Shown here piece by piece: positions 1 through 8,712 of a stretch of DNA of 64,000 bases. Source of the stretch: an uncultured Pseudomonadales bacterium (GTDB taxonomy: Bacteria > Pseudomonadota > Gammaproteobacteria > Pseudomonadales > Azotimanducaceae); contig CAKZWF010000004.1 in assembly GCA_937921865.1 (NCBI GenBank), forward strand, positions 46,479 through 110,478. Direction: 5' to 3'. The stretch's first letter is position 1. The number at the start of each line of letters is the position of its first letter. The notes beneath the pieces are model-generated. The model did not search any database, was not told where the DNA came from, and saw only the letters and a program-made list of their open reading frames with translations. Made by a program: the position numbers and the translations under genes.

Positions 1-276
1 AGCGCGGCTGAGTTCGCAGAACTGTGAACCAAACAGAAAATCCCGGTTGCCATGCATGATGAAAACCGGACAGTGCTCAGCGGTCTCTGCCAGGAGGCTG
101 ATCAGCGCCTGGGCGAGCGGACCGTCGTCATCGTCGCCGACCCAGACTTCCACCAGGTCACCAAGAAAGTAGATTGCATTGCAGCGGTCACGCTCAGCCT
201 GCAGCAGAGCGCGCAAACCTGAAAACGCTCTGGAGTGTTCACTCTCCAGGTGGAGATCGGACAGAAACAGCTGCAT
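1..276 (-). CDS. lpxH: UDP-2,3-diacylglucosamine diphosphatase LpxH, N-terminal part
   Basis: Only the first 92 codons are in the window; the gene runs off the left edge. LpxH removes UMP from UDP-2,3-diacylglucosamine to make lipid X in lipid A synthesis, at the inner face of the cytoplasmic membrane. The translated start reads [12 protein letters not shown], followed by GDLVEVWVGDDD and HGNRDFL. These are the metal-binding blocks of the calcineurin-like phosphoesterase fold in the spacing typical of LpxH. The ATG shares one base with the folD stop codon (TGATG), which implies translational coupling. Family assignment is firm although the C-terminal half is not visible. Confidence 0.9.
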   Translation of the reverse strand, partial: MQLFLSDLHLESEHSRAFSGLRALLQAERDRCNAIYFLGDLVEVWVGDDDDGPLAQALISLLAETAEHCPVFIMHGNRDFLFGSQFCELSRA

Positions 277-1142
277 CAGGGCAGGGTGTTGGCAAATTCT
301 CCCTCGGCAACCGCCAGGGTGTTCTGCAACATTGCCACGCGGGTCATTGGACCCACGCCTCCGGGCACCGGCGTAATCCACGCCGCCCGCTTAACCGCGG
401 CGTCGAAGTCAACGTCGCCGTGGAGTTTACCGTCTTCGCCCCGGGTGATTCCGACGTCGATGACAATGGCTCCCGGCTTGATCCAGTCTCCCGGGACCAG
501 GCCGGGTTTGCCAACTGCACTTACCACTAGATCGGCTGATCTGACCCGACTTGCCGTGTCCCGGGTAAATTTGTGCGCGGTGGTTACCGTGCACCCGGCA
601 AGGAGCAGTTCCAGCCCCATCGGTCTGCCGACATGATTGGAAGCACCTATCACAGTGGCATCCAGACCGCGCAGATTTACGCCAGTGAACTCCAGCAGGC
701 TCATGATGCCTTTGGGCGTGCAGGAACGTATAGTCGGCCGTCGAACGACGAGCCTGCCGACGTTGAAAGGATGAAAACCGTCAACGTCTTTGCCTGGATC
801 GATCACGTCAATGATGCGCCCTTCGTCGATGTGCTCAGGCAGTGGTGATTGCACCAGAATGCCGTCGATGCGCGGATCCCCATTCAGTGTTGCAATATGG
901 GCTTCCAGGTCCTGCTGGCTGATGTTGCTCGACAGGTGCTGAAAATTGGAGTGATAACCGATCTCCTCACAATCCCGGCGCTTACCTTTCACGTAGATTT
1001 CTGACGCCGGGTCGTTGCCAACCAGAATCACGGCCAGCCCCGGGACCCTGAGGTTCTTATTGATGCGCTCATTGACGCGTTGCCGCAGTTCCTGGCGCAG
1101 CGACTTGGCAAGGGCATTGCCGTCGAGAATTTTTGCTGTCAT
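276..1142 (-). CDS. folD: Bifunctional methylenetetrahydrofolate dehydrogenase / methenyltetrahydrofolate cyclohydrolase FolD
   Basis: 288 residues, the usual FolD length. The enzyme interconverts 5,10-methylene-, methenyl- and 10-formyl-tetrahydrofolate in the cytosol with NADP. Visible signatures are the catalytic-lysine region [16 protein letters not shown], the QSPLPEH block, DVDGFHP, the Rossmann stretch [13 protein letters not shown], and the C-terminal PGGVGPMT motif. The residue after VIGAS is Asn rather than the usual Arg (GRS/GAS-NIVG pattern), a mild variation. The stop overlaps the lpxH start by one base, so the two are probably one transcript reading away from the tRNA cluster. 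Confidence 0.96.
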   Translation of the reverse strand: MTAKILDGNALAKSLRQELRQRVNERINKNLRVPGLAVILVGNDPASEIYVKGKRRDCEEIGYHSNFQHLSSNISQQDLEAHIATLNGDPRIDGILVQSPLPEHIDEGRIIDVIDPGKDVDGFHPFNVGRLVVRRPTIRSCTPKGIMSLLEFTGVNLRGLDATVIGASNHVGRPMGLELLLAGCTVTTAHKFTRDTASRVRSADLVVSAVGKPGLVPGDWIKPGAIVIDVGITRGEDGKLHGDVDFDAAVKRAAWITPVPGGVGPMTRVAMLQNTLAVAEGEFANTLP

Positions 1143-1227
1143 CTAGGTTCCGCCGTGCCGATCTCAGGCGGGCATTCTACATTGATCGAGATCCATGGGG
1201 CGAAGCTGCAGGATTAGCAATCGGCGT

Positions 1228-1256
1228 TTGACGCCTCAGTAGCGCCTAAGTATCAT
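1228..1256 (+). promoter_or_regulatory. Sigma70-type promoter of the tRNA cluster
   Basis: TTGACG at 1228-1233 and TATCAT at 1251-1256 are separated by exactly 17 bp. They are followed by a GC-rich stretch (CGCGCGGC) just before the expected start near 1263, the discriminator type seen at stringently controlled stable-RNA promoters. It lies 20 bp before tRNA-Pro. Motif match only; no mapped start. Confidence 0.6.
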
Positions 1257-1275
1257 CGCGCGGCTTTGGCGCCGT

Positions 1276-1352
1276 CGGGGTATAGCGCAGTCTGGTAGCG
1301 CGCCTGCTTTGGGAGCAGGATGTCGGGAGTTCGAATCTCTCTACCCCGACCA
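1276..1352 (+). tRNA. tRNA-Pro (anticodon TGG)
   Basis: 77 nt cloverleaf. The acceptor stem CGGGGTA pairs with TACCCCG, followed by discriminator A and an encoded CCA. The anticodon arm is CCTGC-TTTGGGA-GCAGG, giving TGG. The T arm contains GTTCGAATC. It is first in a Pro-Arg-His series behind one promoter. Confidence 0.97.
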
Positions 1353-1362
1353 ATTTTTCGTT

Positions 1363-1439
1363 GCGCCCGTAGCTCAACTGGATAGAGCATCGGCCTTCTA
1401 AGCCGGCGGTTGAAGGTTCGAGTCCTTCCGGGCGTACCA
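1363..1439 (+). tRNA. tRNA-Arg (anticodon TCT)
   Basis: 77 nt, 10 bp after tRNA-Pro. The acceptor arms are GCGCCCG and CGGGCGT (first pair is a G-T wobble), then A and an encoded CCA. The seven-base anticodon loop CTTCTAA gives TCT, which reads AGA/AGG. Confidence 0.97.
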
Positions 1440-1599
1440 GGCTTGCAGTGCTCAGGGACAGGTTGTTGCGATCAGTGTTTGCAAAACGAAAAGGTGGCAA
1501 CGAACAGAGCAATCGCCAACAGCAAAGAGACAGTAAAAAACTGGCCGCTAGTGAAAGTGGTCGTGAAGAGTGAACGCAACAGGTTTCACAGGTTCCAAT

Positions 1600-1676
1600 G
1601 GTGGGCGTAGCTCAGTTGGTAGAGCTCCGGGTTGTGATCCCGGCGGTCGTGGGTTCAAGCCCCATCGTCCACCCCA
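1600..1676 (+). tRNA. tRNA-His (anticodon GTG)
   Basis: The acceptor stem GTGGGCG/CGTCCAC is followed by C73 and an encoded CCA. An extra 5' G at 1600 can pair with C73, the His-specific G-1 identity element. The anticodon loop TTGTGAT gives GTG. It is 160 bp downstream of tRNA-Arg; I found no tRNA in that spacer. Confidence 0.97.
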
Positions 1677-1819
1677 TTTTACCTGTCGGGGTTGAATAGG
1701 CCTCGACACCAGCGCTCCGGAGCATTGAAGCTCCTGACAACTGCGCGGCTTAATCCGTGCGCGTAAACATGCAAGCTTCGATAAACACCTAACCAAGCAG
1801 CAACAACAGAATAGTATTC

Positions 1820-3226
1820 ATGCAGATATCGATTGAAATTACCAATGGCCTGGAGCGGCGACTGACCATCTCTCTGCCTTCCGAACAATTTGAACAGCAG
1901 ATCAGCGAACGCCTGGGGAAAGCGGCGCAATCGATCCGGCTGCCCGGATTCCGTCCTGGCAAGATCCCCATGAAAGAAGTTCGCCGCCGATATGGCCCAG
2001 CTGTGCGTGCGGAAGTTGCCGGTGAACTGATGCAATCGAGTTTTGTTGAAGCAATTGGCAAAGAATCATTGTCACCAGCGGGTTCTCCAACTCTTGATGT
2101 AGTCAAGATGGATCCGGGTATAGATTTCGAATTCACCGCTACCTTCGAAGTCTTCCCGAACGTGGAATTGACTGATCTTTCCAAACTGCAGATCAAGCGA
2201 CCACAGGCCCAGATTACCGACGCTGATCTGGAACAGATGATCGAACGGCTGCGCGAACAGCGCACCGAGCATGTCGCGGTCGAACGTGCCGCCGCGGAAG
2301 GTGATCAGGTCACGGTCGATTTTGTCGGTACTTTGGATGGTGAAACATTTGATGGCGGCAGCGGTGAAGGGGTGTCCTTTGTTGTTGGCGCTGGCCAGAT
2401 GATCGAGGACTTCGACAGCGCGGTCAGAGGCATGTCCAGTGGTGAAGAGAAGGAATTTCCTGCTACGTTCCCGGATGACTATAACGCCGAGCATCTGCAG
2501 GGAAAGACTGCGACTTTCACTATTACTGTCAAGGAAGTTGCGGAATCGAAGCGGCCTGAGCTGGATGACGAGTTCTTCAAAGCATTCGGTGTCGAGGAGG
2601 GCGGCGAAGAGGCCTTCCGTAAGGATGTGCGCGAGAACATGCAGCGGGAGATGGACGGTGCCGCCAGAAACCAGCTGAAGAGTCAGGTGATGGATCAGCT
2701 GCACGCCAACCATACTGTGCAGTTGCCCGGCGTGGTCGTCAGCAATGAAATACAGGCCTTGAAGCAGCAGATGCTGCAGCAGTTTCAGATGTACGGTCAG
2801 CAGGGCAATGCAGACCAGATAGATCTGCCGGATGATCTGTTCACGGAACAGGCGGAGAGGCGGGTGGCGGTTGGGCTTATAGTCAACGAAATTGTCTCAA
2901 AAGCAGATCTGAGTGCAGATCCGGAGCGGGTCAAACAACGCATCGAAGAGATGGCATCGGGATATGCTGAGCCTGCGCAGGTGATAAATTACTACATGAG
3001 TAACGCCGAGCAGCGGCAGCAGATCGAAATGGCGGTGCTTGAAGATCAGGTCGTGGATCACATTCTCGATCAGGCCAGTATCGAGGAAGTTGTCAGCAAC
3101 TATAATGATGTCATCAGTGGACAGGCGATAGCGCCAGAACAGACTGACGAAGATTTGACGGCCGATGTGGATACTGGCGAAGGTGAAACCGCGGATGCGG
3201 CTTCAGAGGCCTCGGATAAGGCCTGA
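1820..3226 (+). CDS. tig: Trigger factor, ribosome-bound chaperone
   Basis: 468 residues, slightly longer than E. coli trigger factor (432). It binds the ribosome exit tunnel and shields nascent chains. The N-terminal domain carries the ribosome-docking signature GFRPGKIPMKEV near residues 46-57. A central FKBP-type PPIase domain follows (GDQVTVDFVGTLDGETFDGG, about 162-181). The long C-terminal helical arms come next. The last 35 residues are an acidic low-complexity tail (TDEDLTADVDTGEGETADAA) that accounts for the extra length. It heads the tig-clpP-clpX-lon-hupB-ppiD block. The Shine-Dalgarno sequence is weak (ACAGAATAG). Confidence 0.96.
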   Translation: MQISIEITNGLERRLTISLPSEQFEQQISERLGKAAQSIRLPGFRPGKIPMKEVRRRYGPAVRAEVAGELMQSSFVEAIGKESLSPAGSPTLDVVKMDPGIDFEFTATFEVFPNVELTDLSKLQIKRPQAQITDADLEQMIERLREQRTEHVAVERAAAEGDQVTVDFVGTLDGETFDGGSGEGVSFVVGAGQMIEDFDSAVRGMSSGEEKEFPATFPDDYNAEHLQGKTATFTITVKEVAESKRPELDDEFFKAFGVEEGGEEAFRKDVRENMQREMDGAARNQLKSQVMDQLHANHTVQLPGVVVSNEIQALKQQMLQQFQMYGQQGNADQIDLPDDLFTEQAERRVAVGLIVNEIVSKADLSADPERVKQRIEEMASGYAEPAQVINYYMSNAEQRQQIEMAVLEDQVVDHILDQASIEEVVSNYNDVISGQAIAPEQTDEDLTADVDTGEGETADAASEASDKA

Positions 3227-3243
3227 GAGTCAGCGATTAGAGA

Positions 3244-3295
3244 GCCCCTTTTTACGCGTCCCTGAAGACCTGGGCGCGTAAAGACAGAGGGGGGC
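3244..3295 (+). promoter_or_regulatory. Large intercistronic stem-loop between tig and clpP
   Basis: TTTACGCG (3251-3258) pairs perfectly with CGCGTAAA (3275-3282), enclosing CCC/GGG (3260-3262 with 3272-3274) and a short loop. Outside these, GCCCC (3244-3248) can pair with GGGGC (3291-3295). No T-run follows, so it is not a canonical intrinsic terminator. An mRNA processing, stability or pausing element is more likely. Confidence 0.55.
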
Positions 3296-3334
3296 GAACA
3301 AGGTTTAATAGACGCCTACCTAACGGAGCGCTTA

Positions 3335-3976
3335 ATGAAAGACCCCTATCTTCCGGAAATCAGCAATCTGAACCTCGTGCCGACGGTTATTGAACAGTCG
3401 GCGCGCGGTGAGCGGGCATTCGATATTTTTTCCCGGCTACTGAAAGATCGAATTATTTTTCTGGTGGGCCCGGTTGAGGACCATGTTGCCAACCTCGTTG
3501 TGGCGCAACTGTTGTTCCTGGAGTCGGAAAACCCCGACAAAGACATCCATCTTTACATTAATTCGCCGGGCGGCTCTGTCACCGCGGGCTTGTCGATCTA
3601 CGACACCATGCAGTTTGTACGCTGTGATATCAGCACCATGTGCATTGGCCAGGCAGCGAGCATGGGCTCGTTTCTGTTGGCTGCAGGTGCGGCTGGCAAG
3701 CGTTACGCACTGCCGAATGCGCGAATGATGATTCATCAGCCCTCGGGCGGATCGCGTGGTGTTGCTGCGGACATCGAGATCCAGGCGCAGGAAATACTGC
3801 TGATTAGAGAACAGCTGAATAGCCTGCTGGCAAGCCATACCGGTCAAACAGCAGAGCGGATCGCTGAAGACACTGACCGGGACTACTGGATGAGCGCAGA
3901 CGCCGCCCAGGAATACGGATTGATCGACCTTGTTCAGCGTCCCCGAAAACCGCTGGCTGAGGCCCCCAGCGAGTAA
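3335..3976 (+). CDS. clpP: ATP-dependent Clp protease proteolytic subunit
   Basis: 213 residues. Tetradecameric cytosolic serine protease working with ClpX and ClpA. The catalytic Ser109 lies in GQAASMGSF, His134 in [10 protein letters not shown], and Asp183 in the DTDRDYW segment, aligning with the E. coli Ser97/His122/Asp171 triad at a constant offset of 12. The start ATG follows GGAG with good spacing. Separated from clpX by 227 bp containing two hairpins. Confidence 0.98.
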   Translation: MKDPYLPEISNLNLVPTVIEQSARGERAFDIFSRLLKDRIIFLVGPVEDHVANLVVAQLLFLESENPDKDIHLYINSPGGSVTAGLSIYDTMQFVRCDISTMCIGQAASMGSFLLAAGAAGKRYALPNARMMIHQPSGGSRGVAADIEIQAQEILLIREQLNSLLASHTGQTAERIAEDTDRDYWMSADAAQEYGLIDLVQRPRKPLAEAPSE

Positions 3977-3982
3977 ATTTGC

Positions 3983-4002
3983 TTGCAAGTCCGGACTTGC
4001 AA
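3983..4002. repeat. Perfect 20-bp palindrome downstream of clpP
   Basis: TTGCAAGTCC is followed immediately by its exact reverse complement GGACTTGCAA, with flanking AAATTT on both sides. A perfect palindrome with no loop is more typical of a dimeric repressor site, or of a cruciform, than of an RNA hairpin. It starts 7 bp after the clpP stop codon. No T-run. Confidence 0.6.
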
Positions 4003-4125
4003 AATTTCCGGCATGCAAGCAAGGTAAAGCTGATTCGCTACGCGGAGTGAGGTATATGGCCGCATGGAAGCCATGAAAGCCTGAGAACGTGGACGACGGC
4101 GTATAAAGCTGAGTAGAAATTAACG

Positions 4126-4155
4126 TAGCCTTGCGACGAAGAGGTCGCAAGGCTA
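4126..4155 (+). promoter_or_regulatory. 12-bp perfect stem-loop in the clpX leader
   Basis: TAGCCTTGCGAC (4126-4137), loop GAAGAG, then the exact complement GTCGCAAGGCTA (4144-4155), 48 nt before the clpX start. No poly-T follows. It could be an RNase III/E site or a stabilising structure that sets ClpP:ClpX stoichiometry; this role is inference. Confidence 0.55.
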
Positions 4156-4203
4156 AGACGAGTCCTGATGATTAGGGCTGCGAACCAGATAGAGGCATTA
4201 TCT

Positions 4204-5484
4204 ATGTCGGATGAAAGCGGTAAGGGCGACGACTCAGGCAAGCTCCTGTACTGCTCTTTTTGTGGTAAGAGCCAGCATGAGGTCAGAAAGCTGATCGCGG
4301 GCCCGTCTGTGTTCATCTGCGATGAGTGCGTCGAACTTTGTAACGACATTATCCGTGAAGAAGTTACCGAAAGCGGTGCAACAAAAGAAAGTGATCAGCT
4401 GCCTGTACCGCGCGAGATCAATGACATTCTTGATGAATATGTCATTGGTCAGGAGCATGCTAAAAAAGTACTTTCTGTGGCTGTTTACAATCACTACAAA
4501 CGGTTGAACTACACCGGTAAGAAAGACGAAGTCGAACTGTCGAAGTCAAACATACTGCTGATTGGTCCAACTGGTAGCGGTAAAACGCTGTTGGCTGAAA
4601 CGCTTGCCCGGCTGCTCGATGTGCCATTCACGATTGCAGATGCCACCACGCTCACTGAAGCGGGCTATGTCGGTGAAGACGTCGAGAACATCATTCAGAA
4701 GCTGCTTCAGAAGTGTGACTACGACGTCGAACGAGCTCAGGTCGGCATTGTCTATATAGACGAAATCGACAAAATTTCCCGAAAGTCTGACAACCCGTCG
4801 ATAACCCGGGATGTATCTGGTGAGGGCGTACAGCAGGCTCTGCTCAAATTGATCGAAGGTACTGTCGCGTCGGTTCCACCCCAGGGCGGACGTAAACATC
4901 CTCAGCAGGAGTTTCTGCAGGTAGATACCTCGAAGATTCTGTTTATCTGTGGCGGTGCGTTTGCCGGCCTCGATAAAGTCATCAATGACCGGTCCGAAAA
5001 GTCCGGTATTGGCTTCGCGGCTACCGTAAAGGGTGAAGAAGATCGTAAGTCTATCGGTGAAACCTTGCGCCGTATTGAACCCGAAGATCTGATTCACTAC
5101 GGCCTGATCCCGGAATTTGTCGGCCGGTTACCTGTGGTCGCTACTCTCGATGAACTCGACACCGAAGCGCTGGTCAGAATCCTTACCGAACCCAAGAACT
5201 CGCTGACCCGTCAGTACTCGAAACTGTTCGAGATAGAGGGCGTTGAGGTTGATTTCCGCGAAGATGCATTGCGAGCCGTCGCGCAGAAAGCCATGGATCG
5301 GAAAACCGGAGCGCGCGGCTTGCGGTCGATTCTCGAAGCGGTGCTGCTCGATACTATGTACGACCTGCCATCGACAGAATCGGTGACCAAAGTGGTTATT
5401 GACGAAAGCGTCATCAAAGGCGAAAGCGAGCCAATGCTGATGTACGAGAACGTCGACAAAGCCCAGGCCGCACCCAAAGACTGA
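4204..5484 (+). CDS. clpX: Clp protease ATP-binding subunit ClpX
   Basis: 426 residues, matching the 424 of E. coli. AAA+ unfoldase that feeds substrates such as ssrA-tagged proteins into ClpP. The N-terminal zinc-binding domain has LLYCSFC and [11 protein letters not shown]. Walker A is GPTGSGKT, Walker [10 protein letters not shown], and the sensor/arginine-finger region contains [11 protein letters not shown]. The ATG at 4204 was chosen because AGAGG sits 8 nt upstream and MSDESGKG matches the family N-terminus. An in-frame start 12 codons earlier lacks both features. Confidence 0.97.
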   Translation: MSDESGKGDDSGKLLYCSFCGKSQHEVRKLIAGPSVFICDECVELCNDIIREEVTESGATKESDQLPVPREINDILDEYVIGQEHAKKVLSVAVYNHYKRLNYTGKKDEVELSKSNILLIGPTGSGKTLLAETLARLLDVPFTIADATTLTEAGYVGEDVENIIQKLLQKCDYDVERAQVGIVYIDEIDKISRKSDNPSITRDVSGEGVQQALLKLIEGTVASVPPQGGRKHPQQEFLQVDTSKILFICGGAFAGLDKVINDRSEKSGIGFAATVKGEEDRKSIGETLRRIEPEDLIHYGLIPEFVGRLPVVATLDELDTEALVRILTEPKNSLTRQYSKLFEIEGVEVDFREDALRAVAQKAMDRKTGARGLRSILEAVLLDTMYDLPSTESVTKVVIDESVIKGESEPMLMYENVDKAQAAPKD

Positions 5485-5642
5485 ACCGAAGTTCACAGGT
5501 CTTGCGCCTGCCCGGTGCGGTTACATCTTCCTGTATAAGCCTGGACAATGTCTGGCTGGTGTTCCGCCTTGGATAATCCGAAGGTGGCCAACACAAAGCT
5601 GATGTGTTTCCGGCATCTGGCGCAGACAACTTTGGAGGCAAT

Positions 5643-8075
5643 TTGATAACCAACGTACCAGTCTTACCGCTTCGCGACATGGTGGTTTATCCGCACGGCG
5701 TCCATCCGCTGTTTGTTGGCACCGAAAGTTCAATTTGCGCTCTGGATCAGGCAATGGCCGATGACAAGCAGATCCTGCTGGTCGCCAAACGTGATGCCGA
5801 AGTTGAACTTCCCGAGGCCGGTGACCTTTTTCCGATGGGTACTGTTGCCACTGTGCTGCAGTTGCTGAAATTGCCCGATGGAACGGTCAAGGTTCTGGTG
5901 GAAGGTGGGCAGCGAGCCAAACTGCACGAGTTGAAAGCAGACGCAGAGTTTCTGACTGCCGAAGTGGAAACGGTTACTGAACCACAGGTGGACGCGCGGG
6001 AATCAGAAGCGCTGGTGCGAACCATCATGGGCCAGTTCGAACAATACATAAAAGTCAGCAAGAAAGTCCCCCAGGAAGTTTTGTCGTCGGTTTCGAGCAT
6101 TGATGATCCCGGTCGCCTTGTTGACACTATTTCAGCCCAGTTGTCTCTGAGCATCGAAGACAAACAGTCGGTTCTCGAGTGTGTCGAGCTCAAAGCCCGT
6201 ATAGATCTTCTGCTCGGGTTCATGGATACAGAAGTTGATGTCTCTCAGATGGAAAAGCGCATCCGGGGACGGGTGAAGAAGCAGATGGAGAAGAGTCAGC
6301 GCGAGTACTACCTGAATGAGCAGATGAAGGCTATTCAGAAGGAACTCGGTGATCTTGACGAAGCACCGAATGAACTCGAAGAGCTGAAAAGCAAAATCGA
6401 TGACAGCGGCATGGGGAAAGAAGCCAAAGACAAATCGCTTGTTGAACTGGGCAAACTCAAGCTGATGTCGCCCATGTCTGCTGAGGCAACCGTAGTCCGC
6501 AGCTATCTCGACTGGATGGTCGGTATGCCGTGGAAGGAACGCAGCAGAGTCCGCAGAGATCTGGCAAGCGCTCAGAAGATTCTTGATGAAGACCATTATG
6601 GTCTGGAAGACGTCAAAGACAGAATCATCGAGTACCTGGCGGTGCAGGCCCGGGTAAAGAAAATGAAGGGCCCCGTGCTCTGTCTTGTGGGTCCTCCCGG
6701 CGTGGGTAAAACCTCACTGGGCGAAAGCATCGCACGTGCTACTAACCGTAAGTTTGTTCGTATGGCACTTGGTGGTGTTCGCGATGAAGCGGAAATCCGG
6801 GGACATCGACGCACCTATATCGGGTCGATGCCAGGAAAAATCCTGCAGAAGATGGCCAAGGTCGGTGTTCGGAACCCGCTGTTTCTGCTCGACGAGATCG
6901 ACAAGATGGGGATGGATGTCCGCGGTGATCCGGCCAGTGCTCTGCTGGAGGTGCTCGACCCGGAGCAGAACAATACCTTTAACGATCACTATCTGGAAGT
7001 CGATTACGATCTTTCGGACGTGTTCTTCATCTGTACTTCCAATTCGATGAATATCCCGGCTCCGTTGCTTGATCGGATGGAAGTGATCCGGCTGCCTGGA
7101 TATACCGAAGATGAAAAGCTGAACATTGCCCGGCGCTACCTGGTGCCGAAACAGATCAAGCAGAACGGTCTGGCGAATGAAGAACTCGAGGTGACCGACG
7201 GCGCGTTGATGCATCTGGTTCGTTACTACACGCGTGAGGCGGGAGTACGGGGTCTAGAACGGGAAATCGCCAAGCTGTCCCGTAAGGTTGTTAAACAGAC
7301 GTCGCTCAAGCTCAGTGGTAAACGCTCGAAGTCTGCTGCGAAGTCGGAACCTGTCGTGATTACGGAAGATTCGGTTGAGGCATACAACGGGGTGCGCAAA
7401 TTTTCCTACGGACTCGCCGAAGAAGAAAATCAGATTGGAATTGTGACTGGTCTGGCCTGGACTCAGGTGGGCGGTGAATTGCTCAGCATCGAAGCCGTGG
7501 CAGTTCCCGGGAAAGGTCGTCAGACCAAGACCGGATCGCTCGGCGATGTGATGCAGGAGTCGATCCAGGCAGCAATCACCGTGGTTCGCAGCCGTTCCGA
7601 AGTGCTTGGTATCCGCAAAGATTTTCATGACAAGTTTGATCTGCACTTTCACGTACCCGAAGGGGCGACGCCGAAAGATGGCCCGAGTGCGGGCATCGGG
7701 ATGTGTACGGCTCTGGTGTCGGTGCTTTCGGGTATTGCTGTGAGGGCTGACGTGGCGATGACCGGCGAGATCACGCTGAGAGGGCAGGTGCTGCCGATCG
7801 GTGGGCTGAAGGAAAAACTGCTGGCCGCGCAGCGGGGTGGAATTAGGACCGTCATCATTCCTGATGAGAATGAGCGGGACCTCAAAGAAATCCCGGATAA
7901 TGTCAAAGCCGATCTGACCATAGTGCCGGTGAAATGGATCGATGAGGTTTTACAGATCGCTCTGGAGCGGATGCCGGAACCCCTGGTTGGGGAAGTTGAG
8001 CCTGGATCCGAAGAGGTCCAGACGTCCTCAGATGGCTCTCGTGACGACGGCGATATGGCCATCAGCCCGCATTAG
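5643..8075 (+). CDS. lon: ATP-dependent Lon protease
   Basis: About 810 residues from a TTG start preceded by GGAGG. An upstream in-frame GTG at 5604 is the alternative but would add 13 residues that Lon proteins lack. The N-terminal substrate domain opens with [15 protein letters not shown] coiled coil and AAA+ module follow (GPPGVGKTS Walker [11 protein letters not shown]alker B). The C-terminal serine-lysine protease domain has Ser682 in PKDGPSAGI and Lys725 in GGLKEKLL (TTG numbering). Degrades misfolded and regulatory proteins in the cytosol. It sits between clpX and hupB as in enterobacteria. An acidic tail of about 30 residues follows the protease domain. Confidence 0.97.
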   Translation: MITNVPVLPLRDMVVYPHGVHPLFVGTESSICALDQAMADDKQILLVAKRDAEVELPEAGDLFPMGTVATVLQLLKLPDGTVKVLVEGGQRAKLHELKADAEFLTAEVETVTEPQVDARESEALVRTIMGQFEQYIKVSKKVPQEVLSSVSSIDDPGRLVDTISAQLSLSIEDKQSVLECVELKARIDLLLGFMDTEVDVSQMEKRIRGRVKKQMEKSQREYYLNEQMKAIQKELGDLDEAPNELEELKSKIDDSGMGKEAKDKSLVELGKLKLMSPMSAEATVVRSYLDWMVGMPWKERSRVRRDLASAQKILDEDHYGLEDVKDRIIEYLAVQARVKKMKGPVLCLVGPPGVGKTSLGESIARATNRKFVRMALGGVRDEAEIRGHRRTYIGSMPGKILQKMAKVGVRNPLFLLDEIDKMGMDVRGDPASALLEVLDPEQNNTFNDHYLEVDYDLSDVFFICTSNSMNIPAPLLDRMEVIRLPGYTEDEKLNIARRYLVPKQIKQNGLANEELEVTDGALMHLVRYYTREAGVRGLEREIAKLSRKVVKQTSLKLSGKRSKSAAKSEPVVITEDSVEAYNGVRKFSYGLAEEENQIGIVTGLAWTQVGGELLSIEAVAVPGKGRQTKTGSLGDVMQESIQAAITVVRSRSEVLGIRKDFHDKFDLHFHVPEGATPKDGPSAGIGMCTALVSVLSGIAVRADVAMTGEITLRGQVLPIGGLKEKLLAAQRGGIRTVIIPDENERDLKEIPDNVKADLTIVPVKWIDEVLQIALERMPEPLVGEVEPGSEEVQTSSDGSRDDGDMAISPH

Positions 8076-8361
8076 TTCTGGGTTTCAACCGTTTTCGGTG
8101 CTTGCAGCGCCCAGGCGGTGTTGGTATAAATCGCCGCGAGCTTCAGGATATCGACGCACCGATCGCTTATTGAGTCAGCGATCTGTTTGAACTGGTGTTT
8201 TTGTCTGTGACAGACCTGCAGAAAACGCGCAAAAAATCAGCGCTGGCCATGCGGACTGACTACAGGGTTCATCGTCATACTGGCAAATGGACCAGAGCGA
8301 AACAGCCGGATCTGAGGTCGGCGTGGGATCCTGAGCGTATTTTATTAACGAGGGGCAGAGT

Positions 8362-8634
8362 GTGAATAAAACCGAACTGATCGACCGAATTGCAGAGTCT
8401 GCAGATATCTCCAAGGCATCCGCCGGAAGAGCTCTTGATGCAGCACTGGAAGCAGTCACGGATTCGCTCAAGCAGGCTGATCCGGTTGCGCTGGTAGGCT
8501 TTGGAACCTTTACGGTTCGCGAGCGTGCGGCACGAACTGGTCGTAATCCACAAACGGGTCAACCTATTCAGATTGCAGCGGCCAAGGTGCCTGCATTCAA
8601 ACCAGGTAAAGCTTTGAAGGACGCTCTGAACTAG
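8362..8634 (+). CDS. hupB: DNA-binding protein HU-beta
   Basis: 90 residues from a GTG start behind AGGGGC. Histone-like DNA-bending protein. It has the HU arm signature [21 protein letters not shown] with the intercalating proline, and ends in [11 protein letters not shown]. The 286 bp between lon and this gene hold no other gene I can support and presumably carry its promoter. A strong intrinsic terminator follows 27 bp after the stop. Confidence 0.97.
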   Translation: MNKTELIDRIAESADISKASAGRALDAALEAVTDSLKQADPVALVGFGTFTVRERAARTGRNPQTGQPIQIAAAKVPAFKPGKALKDALN

Positions 8635-8661
8635 AGCGCACTTCAATAGAAACGACCCCGG

Positions 8662-8687
8662 AAAAAGGCGCCTTCTGCGCCTTTTTT
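8662..8687 (+). terminator. Intrinsic terminator after hupB
   Basis: AAAAAGGCGC, loop CTTCT, then GCGCCTTTTT plus one more T. This is a 10-bp stem ending in a T-run, placed 27 bp after the hupB stop and 25 bp before ppiD. Confidence 0.9.
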
Positions 8688-8712
8688 CATAGATATACAG
8701 CTAGGAATTCCG

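Noticed and set aside
1440..1599. Additional tRNA between tRNA-Arg and tRNA-His
   Set aside because: No acceptor or T-arm pattern (GTTCRANYC) is present in this 160-bp spacer.
8076..8361. Gene or small RNA between lon and hupB
   Set aside because: No frame with a start signal and no convincing hairpin-plus-T-run; presumed promoter region only.
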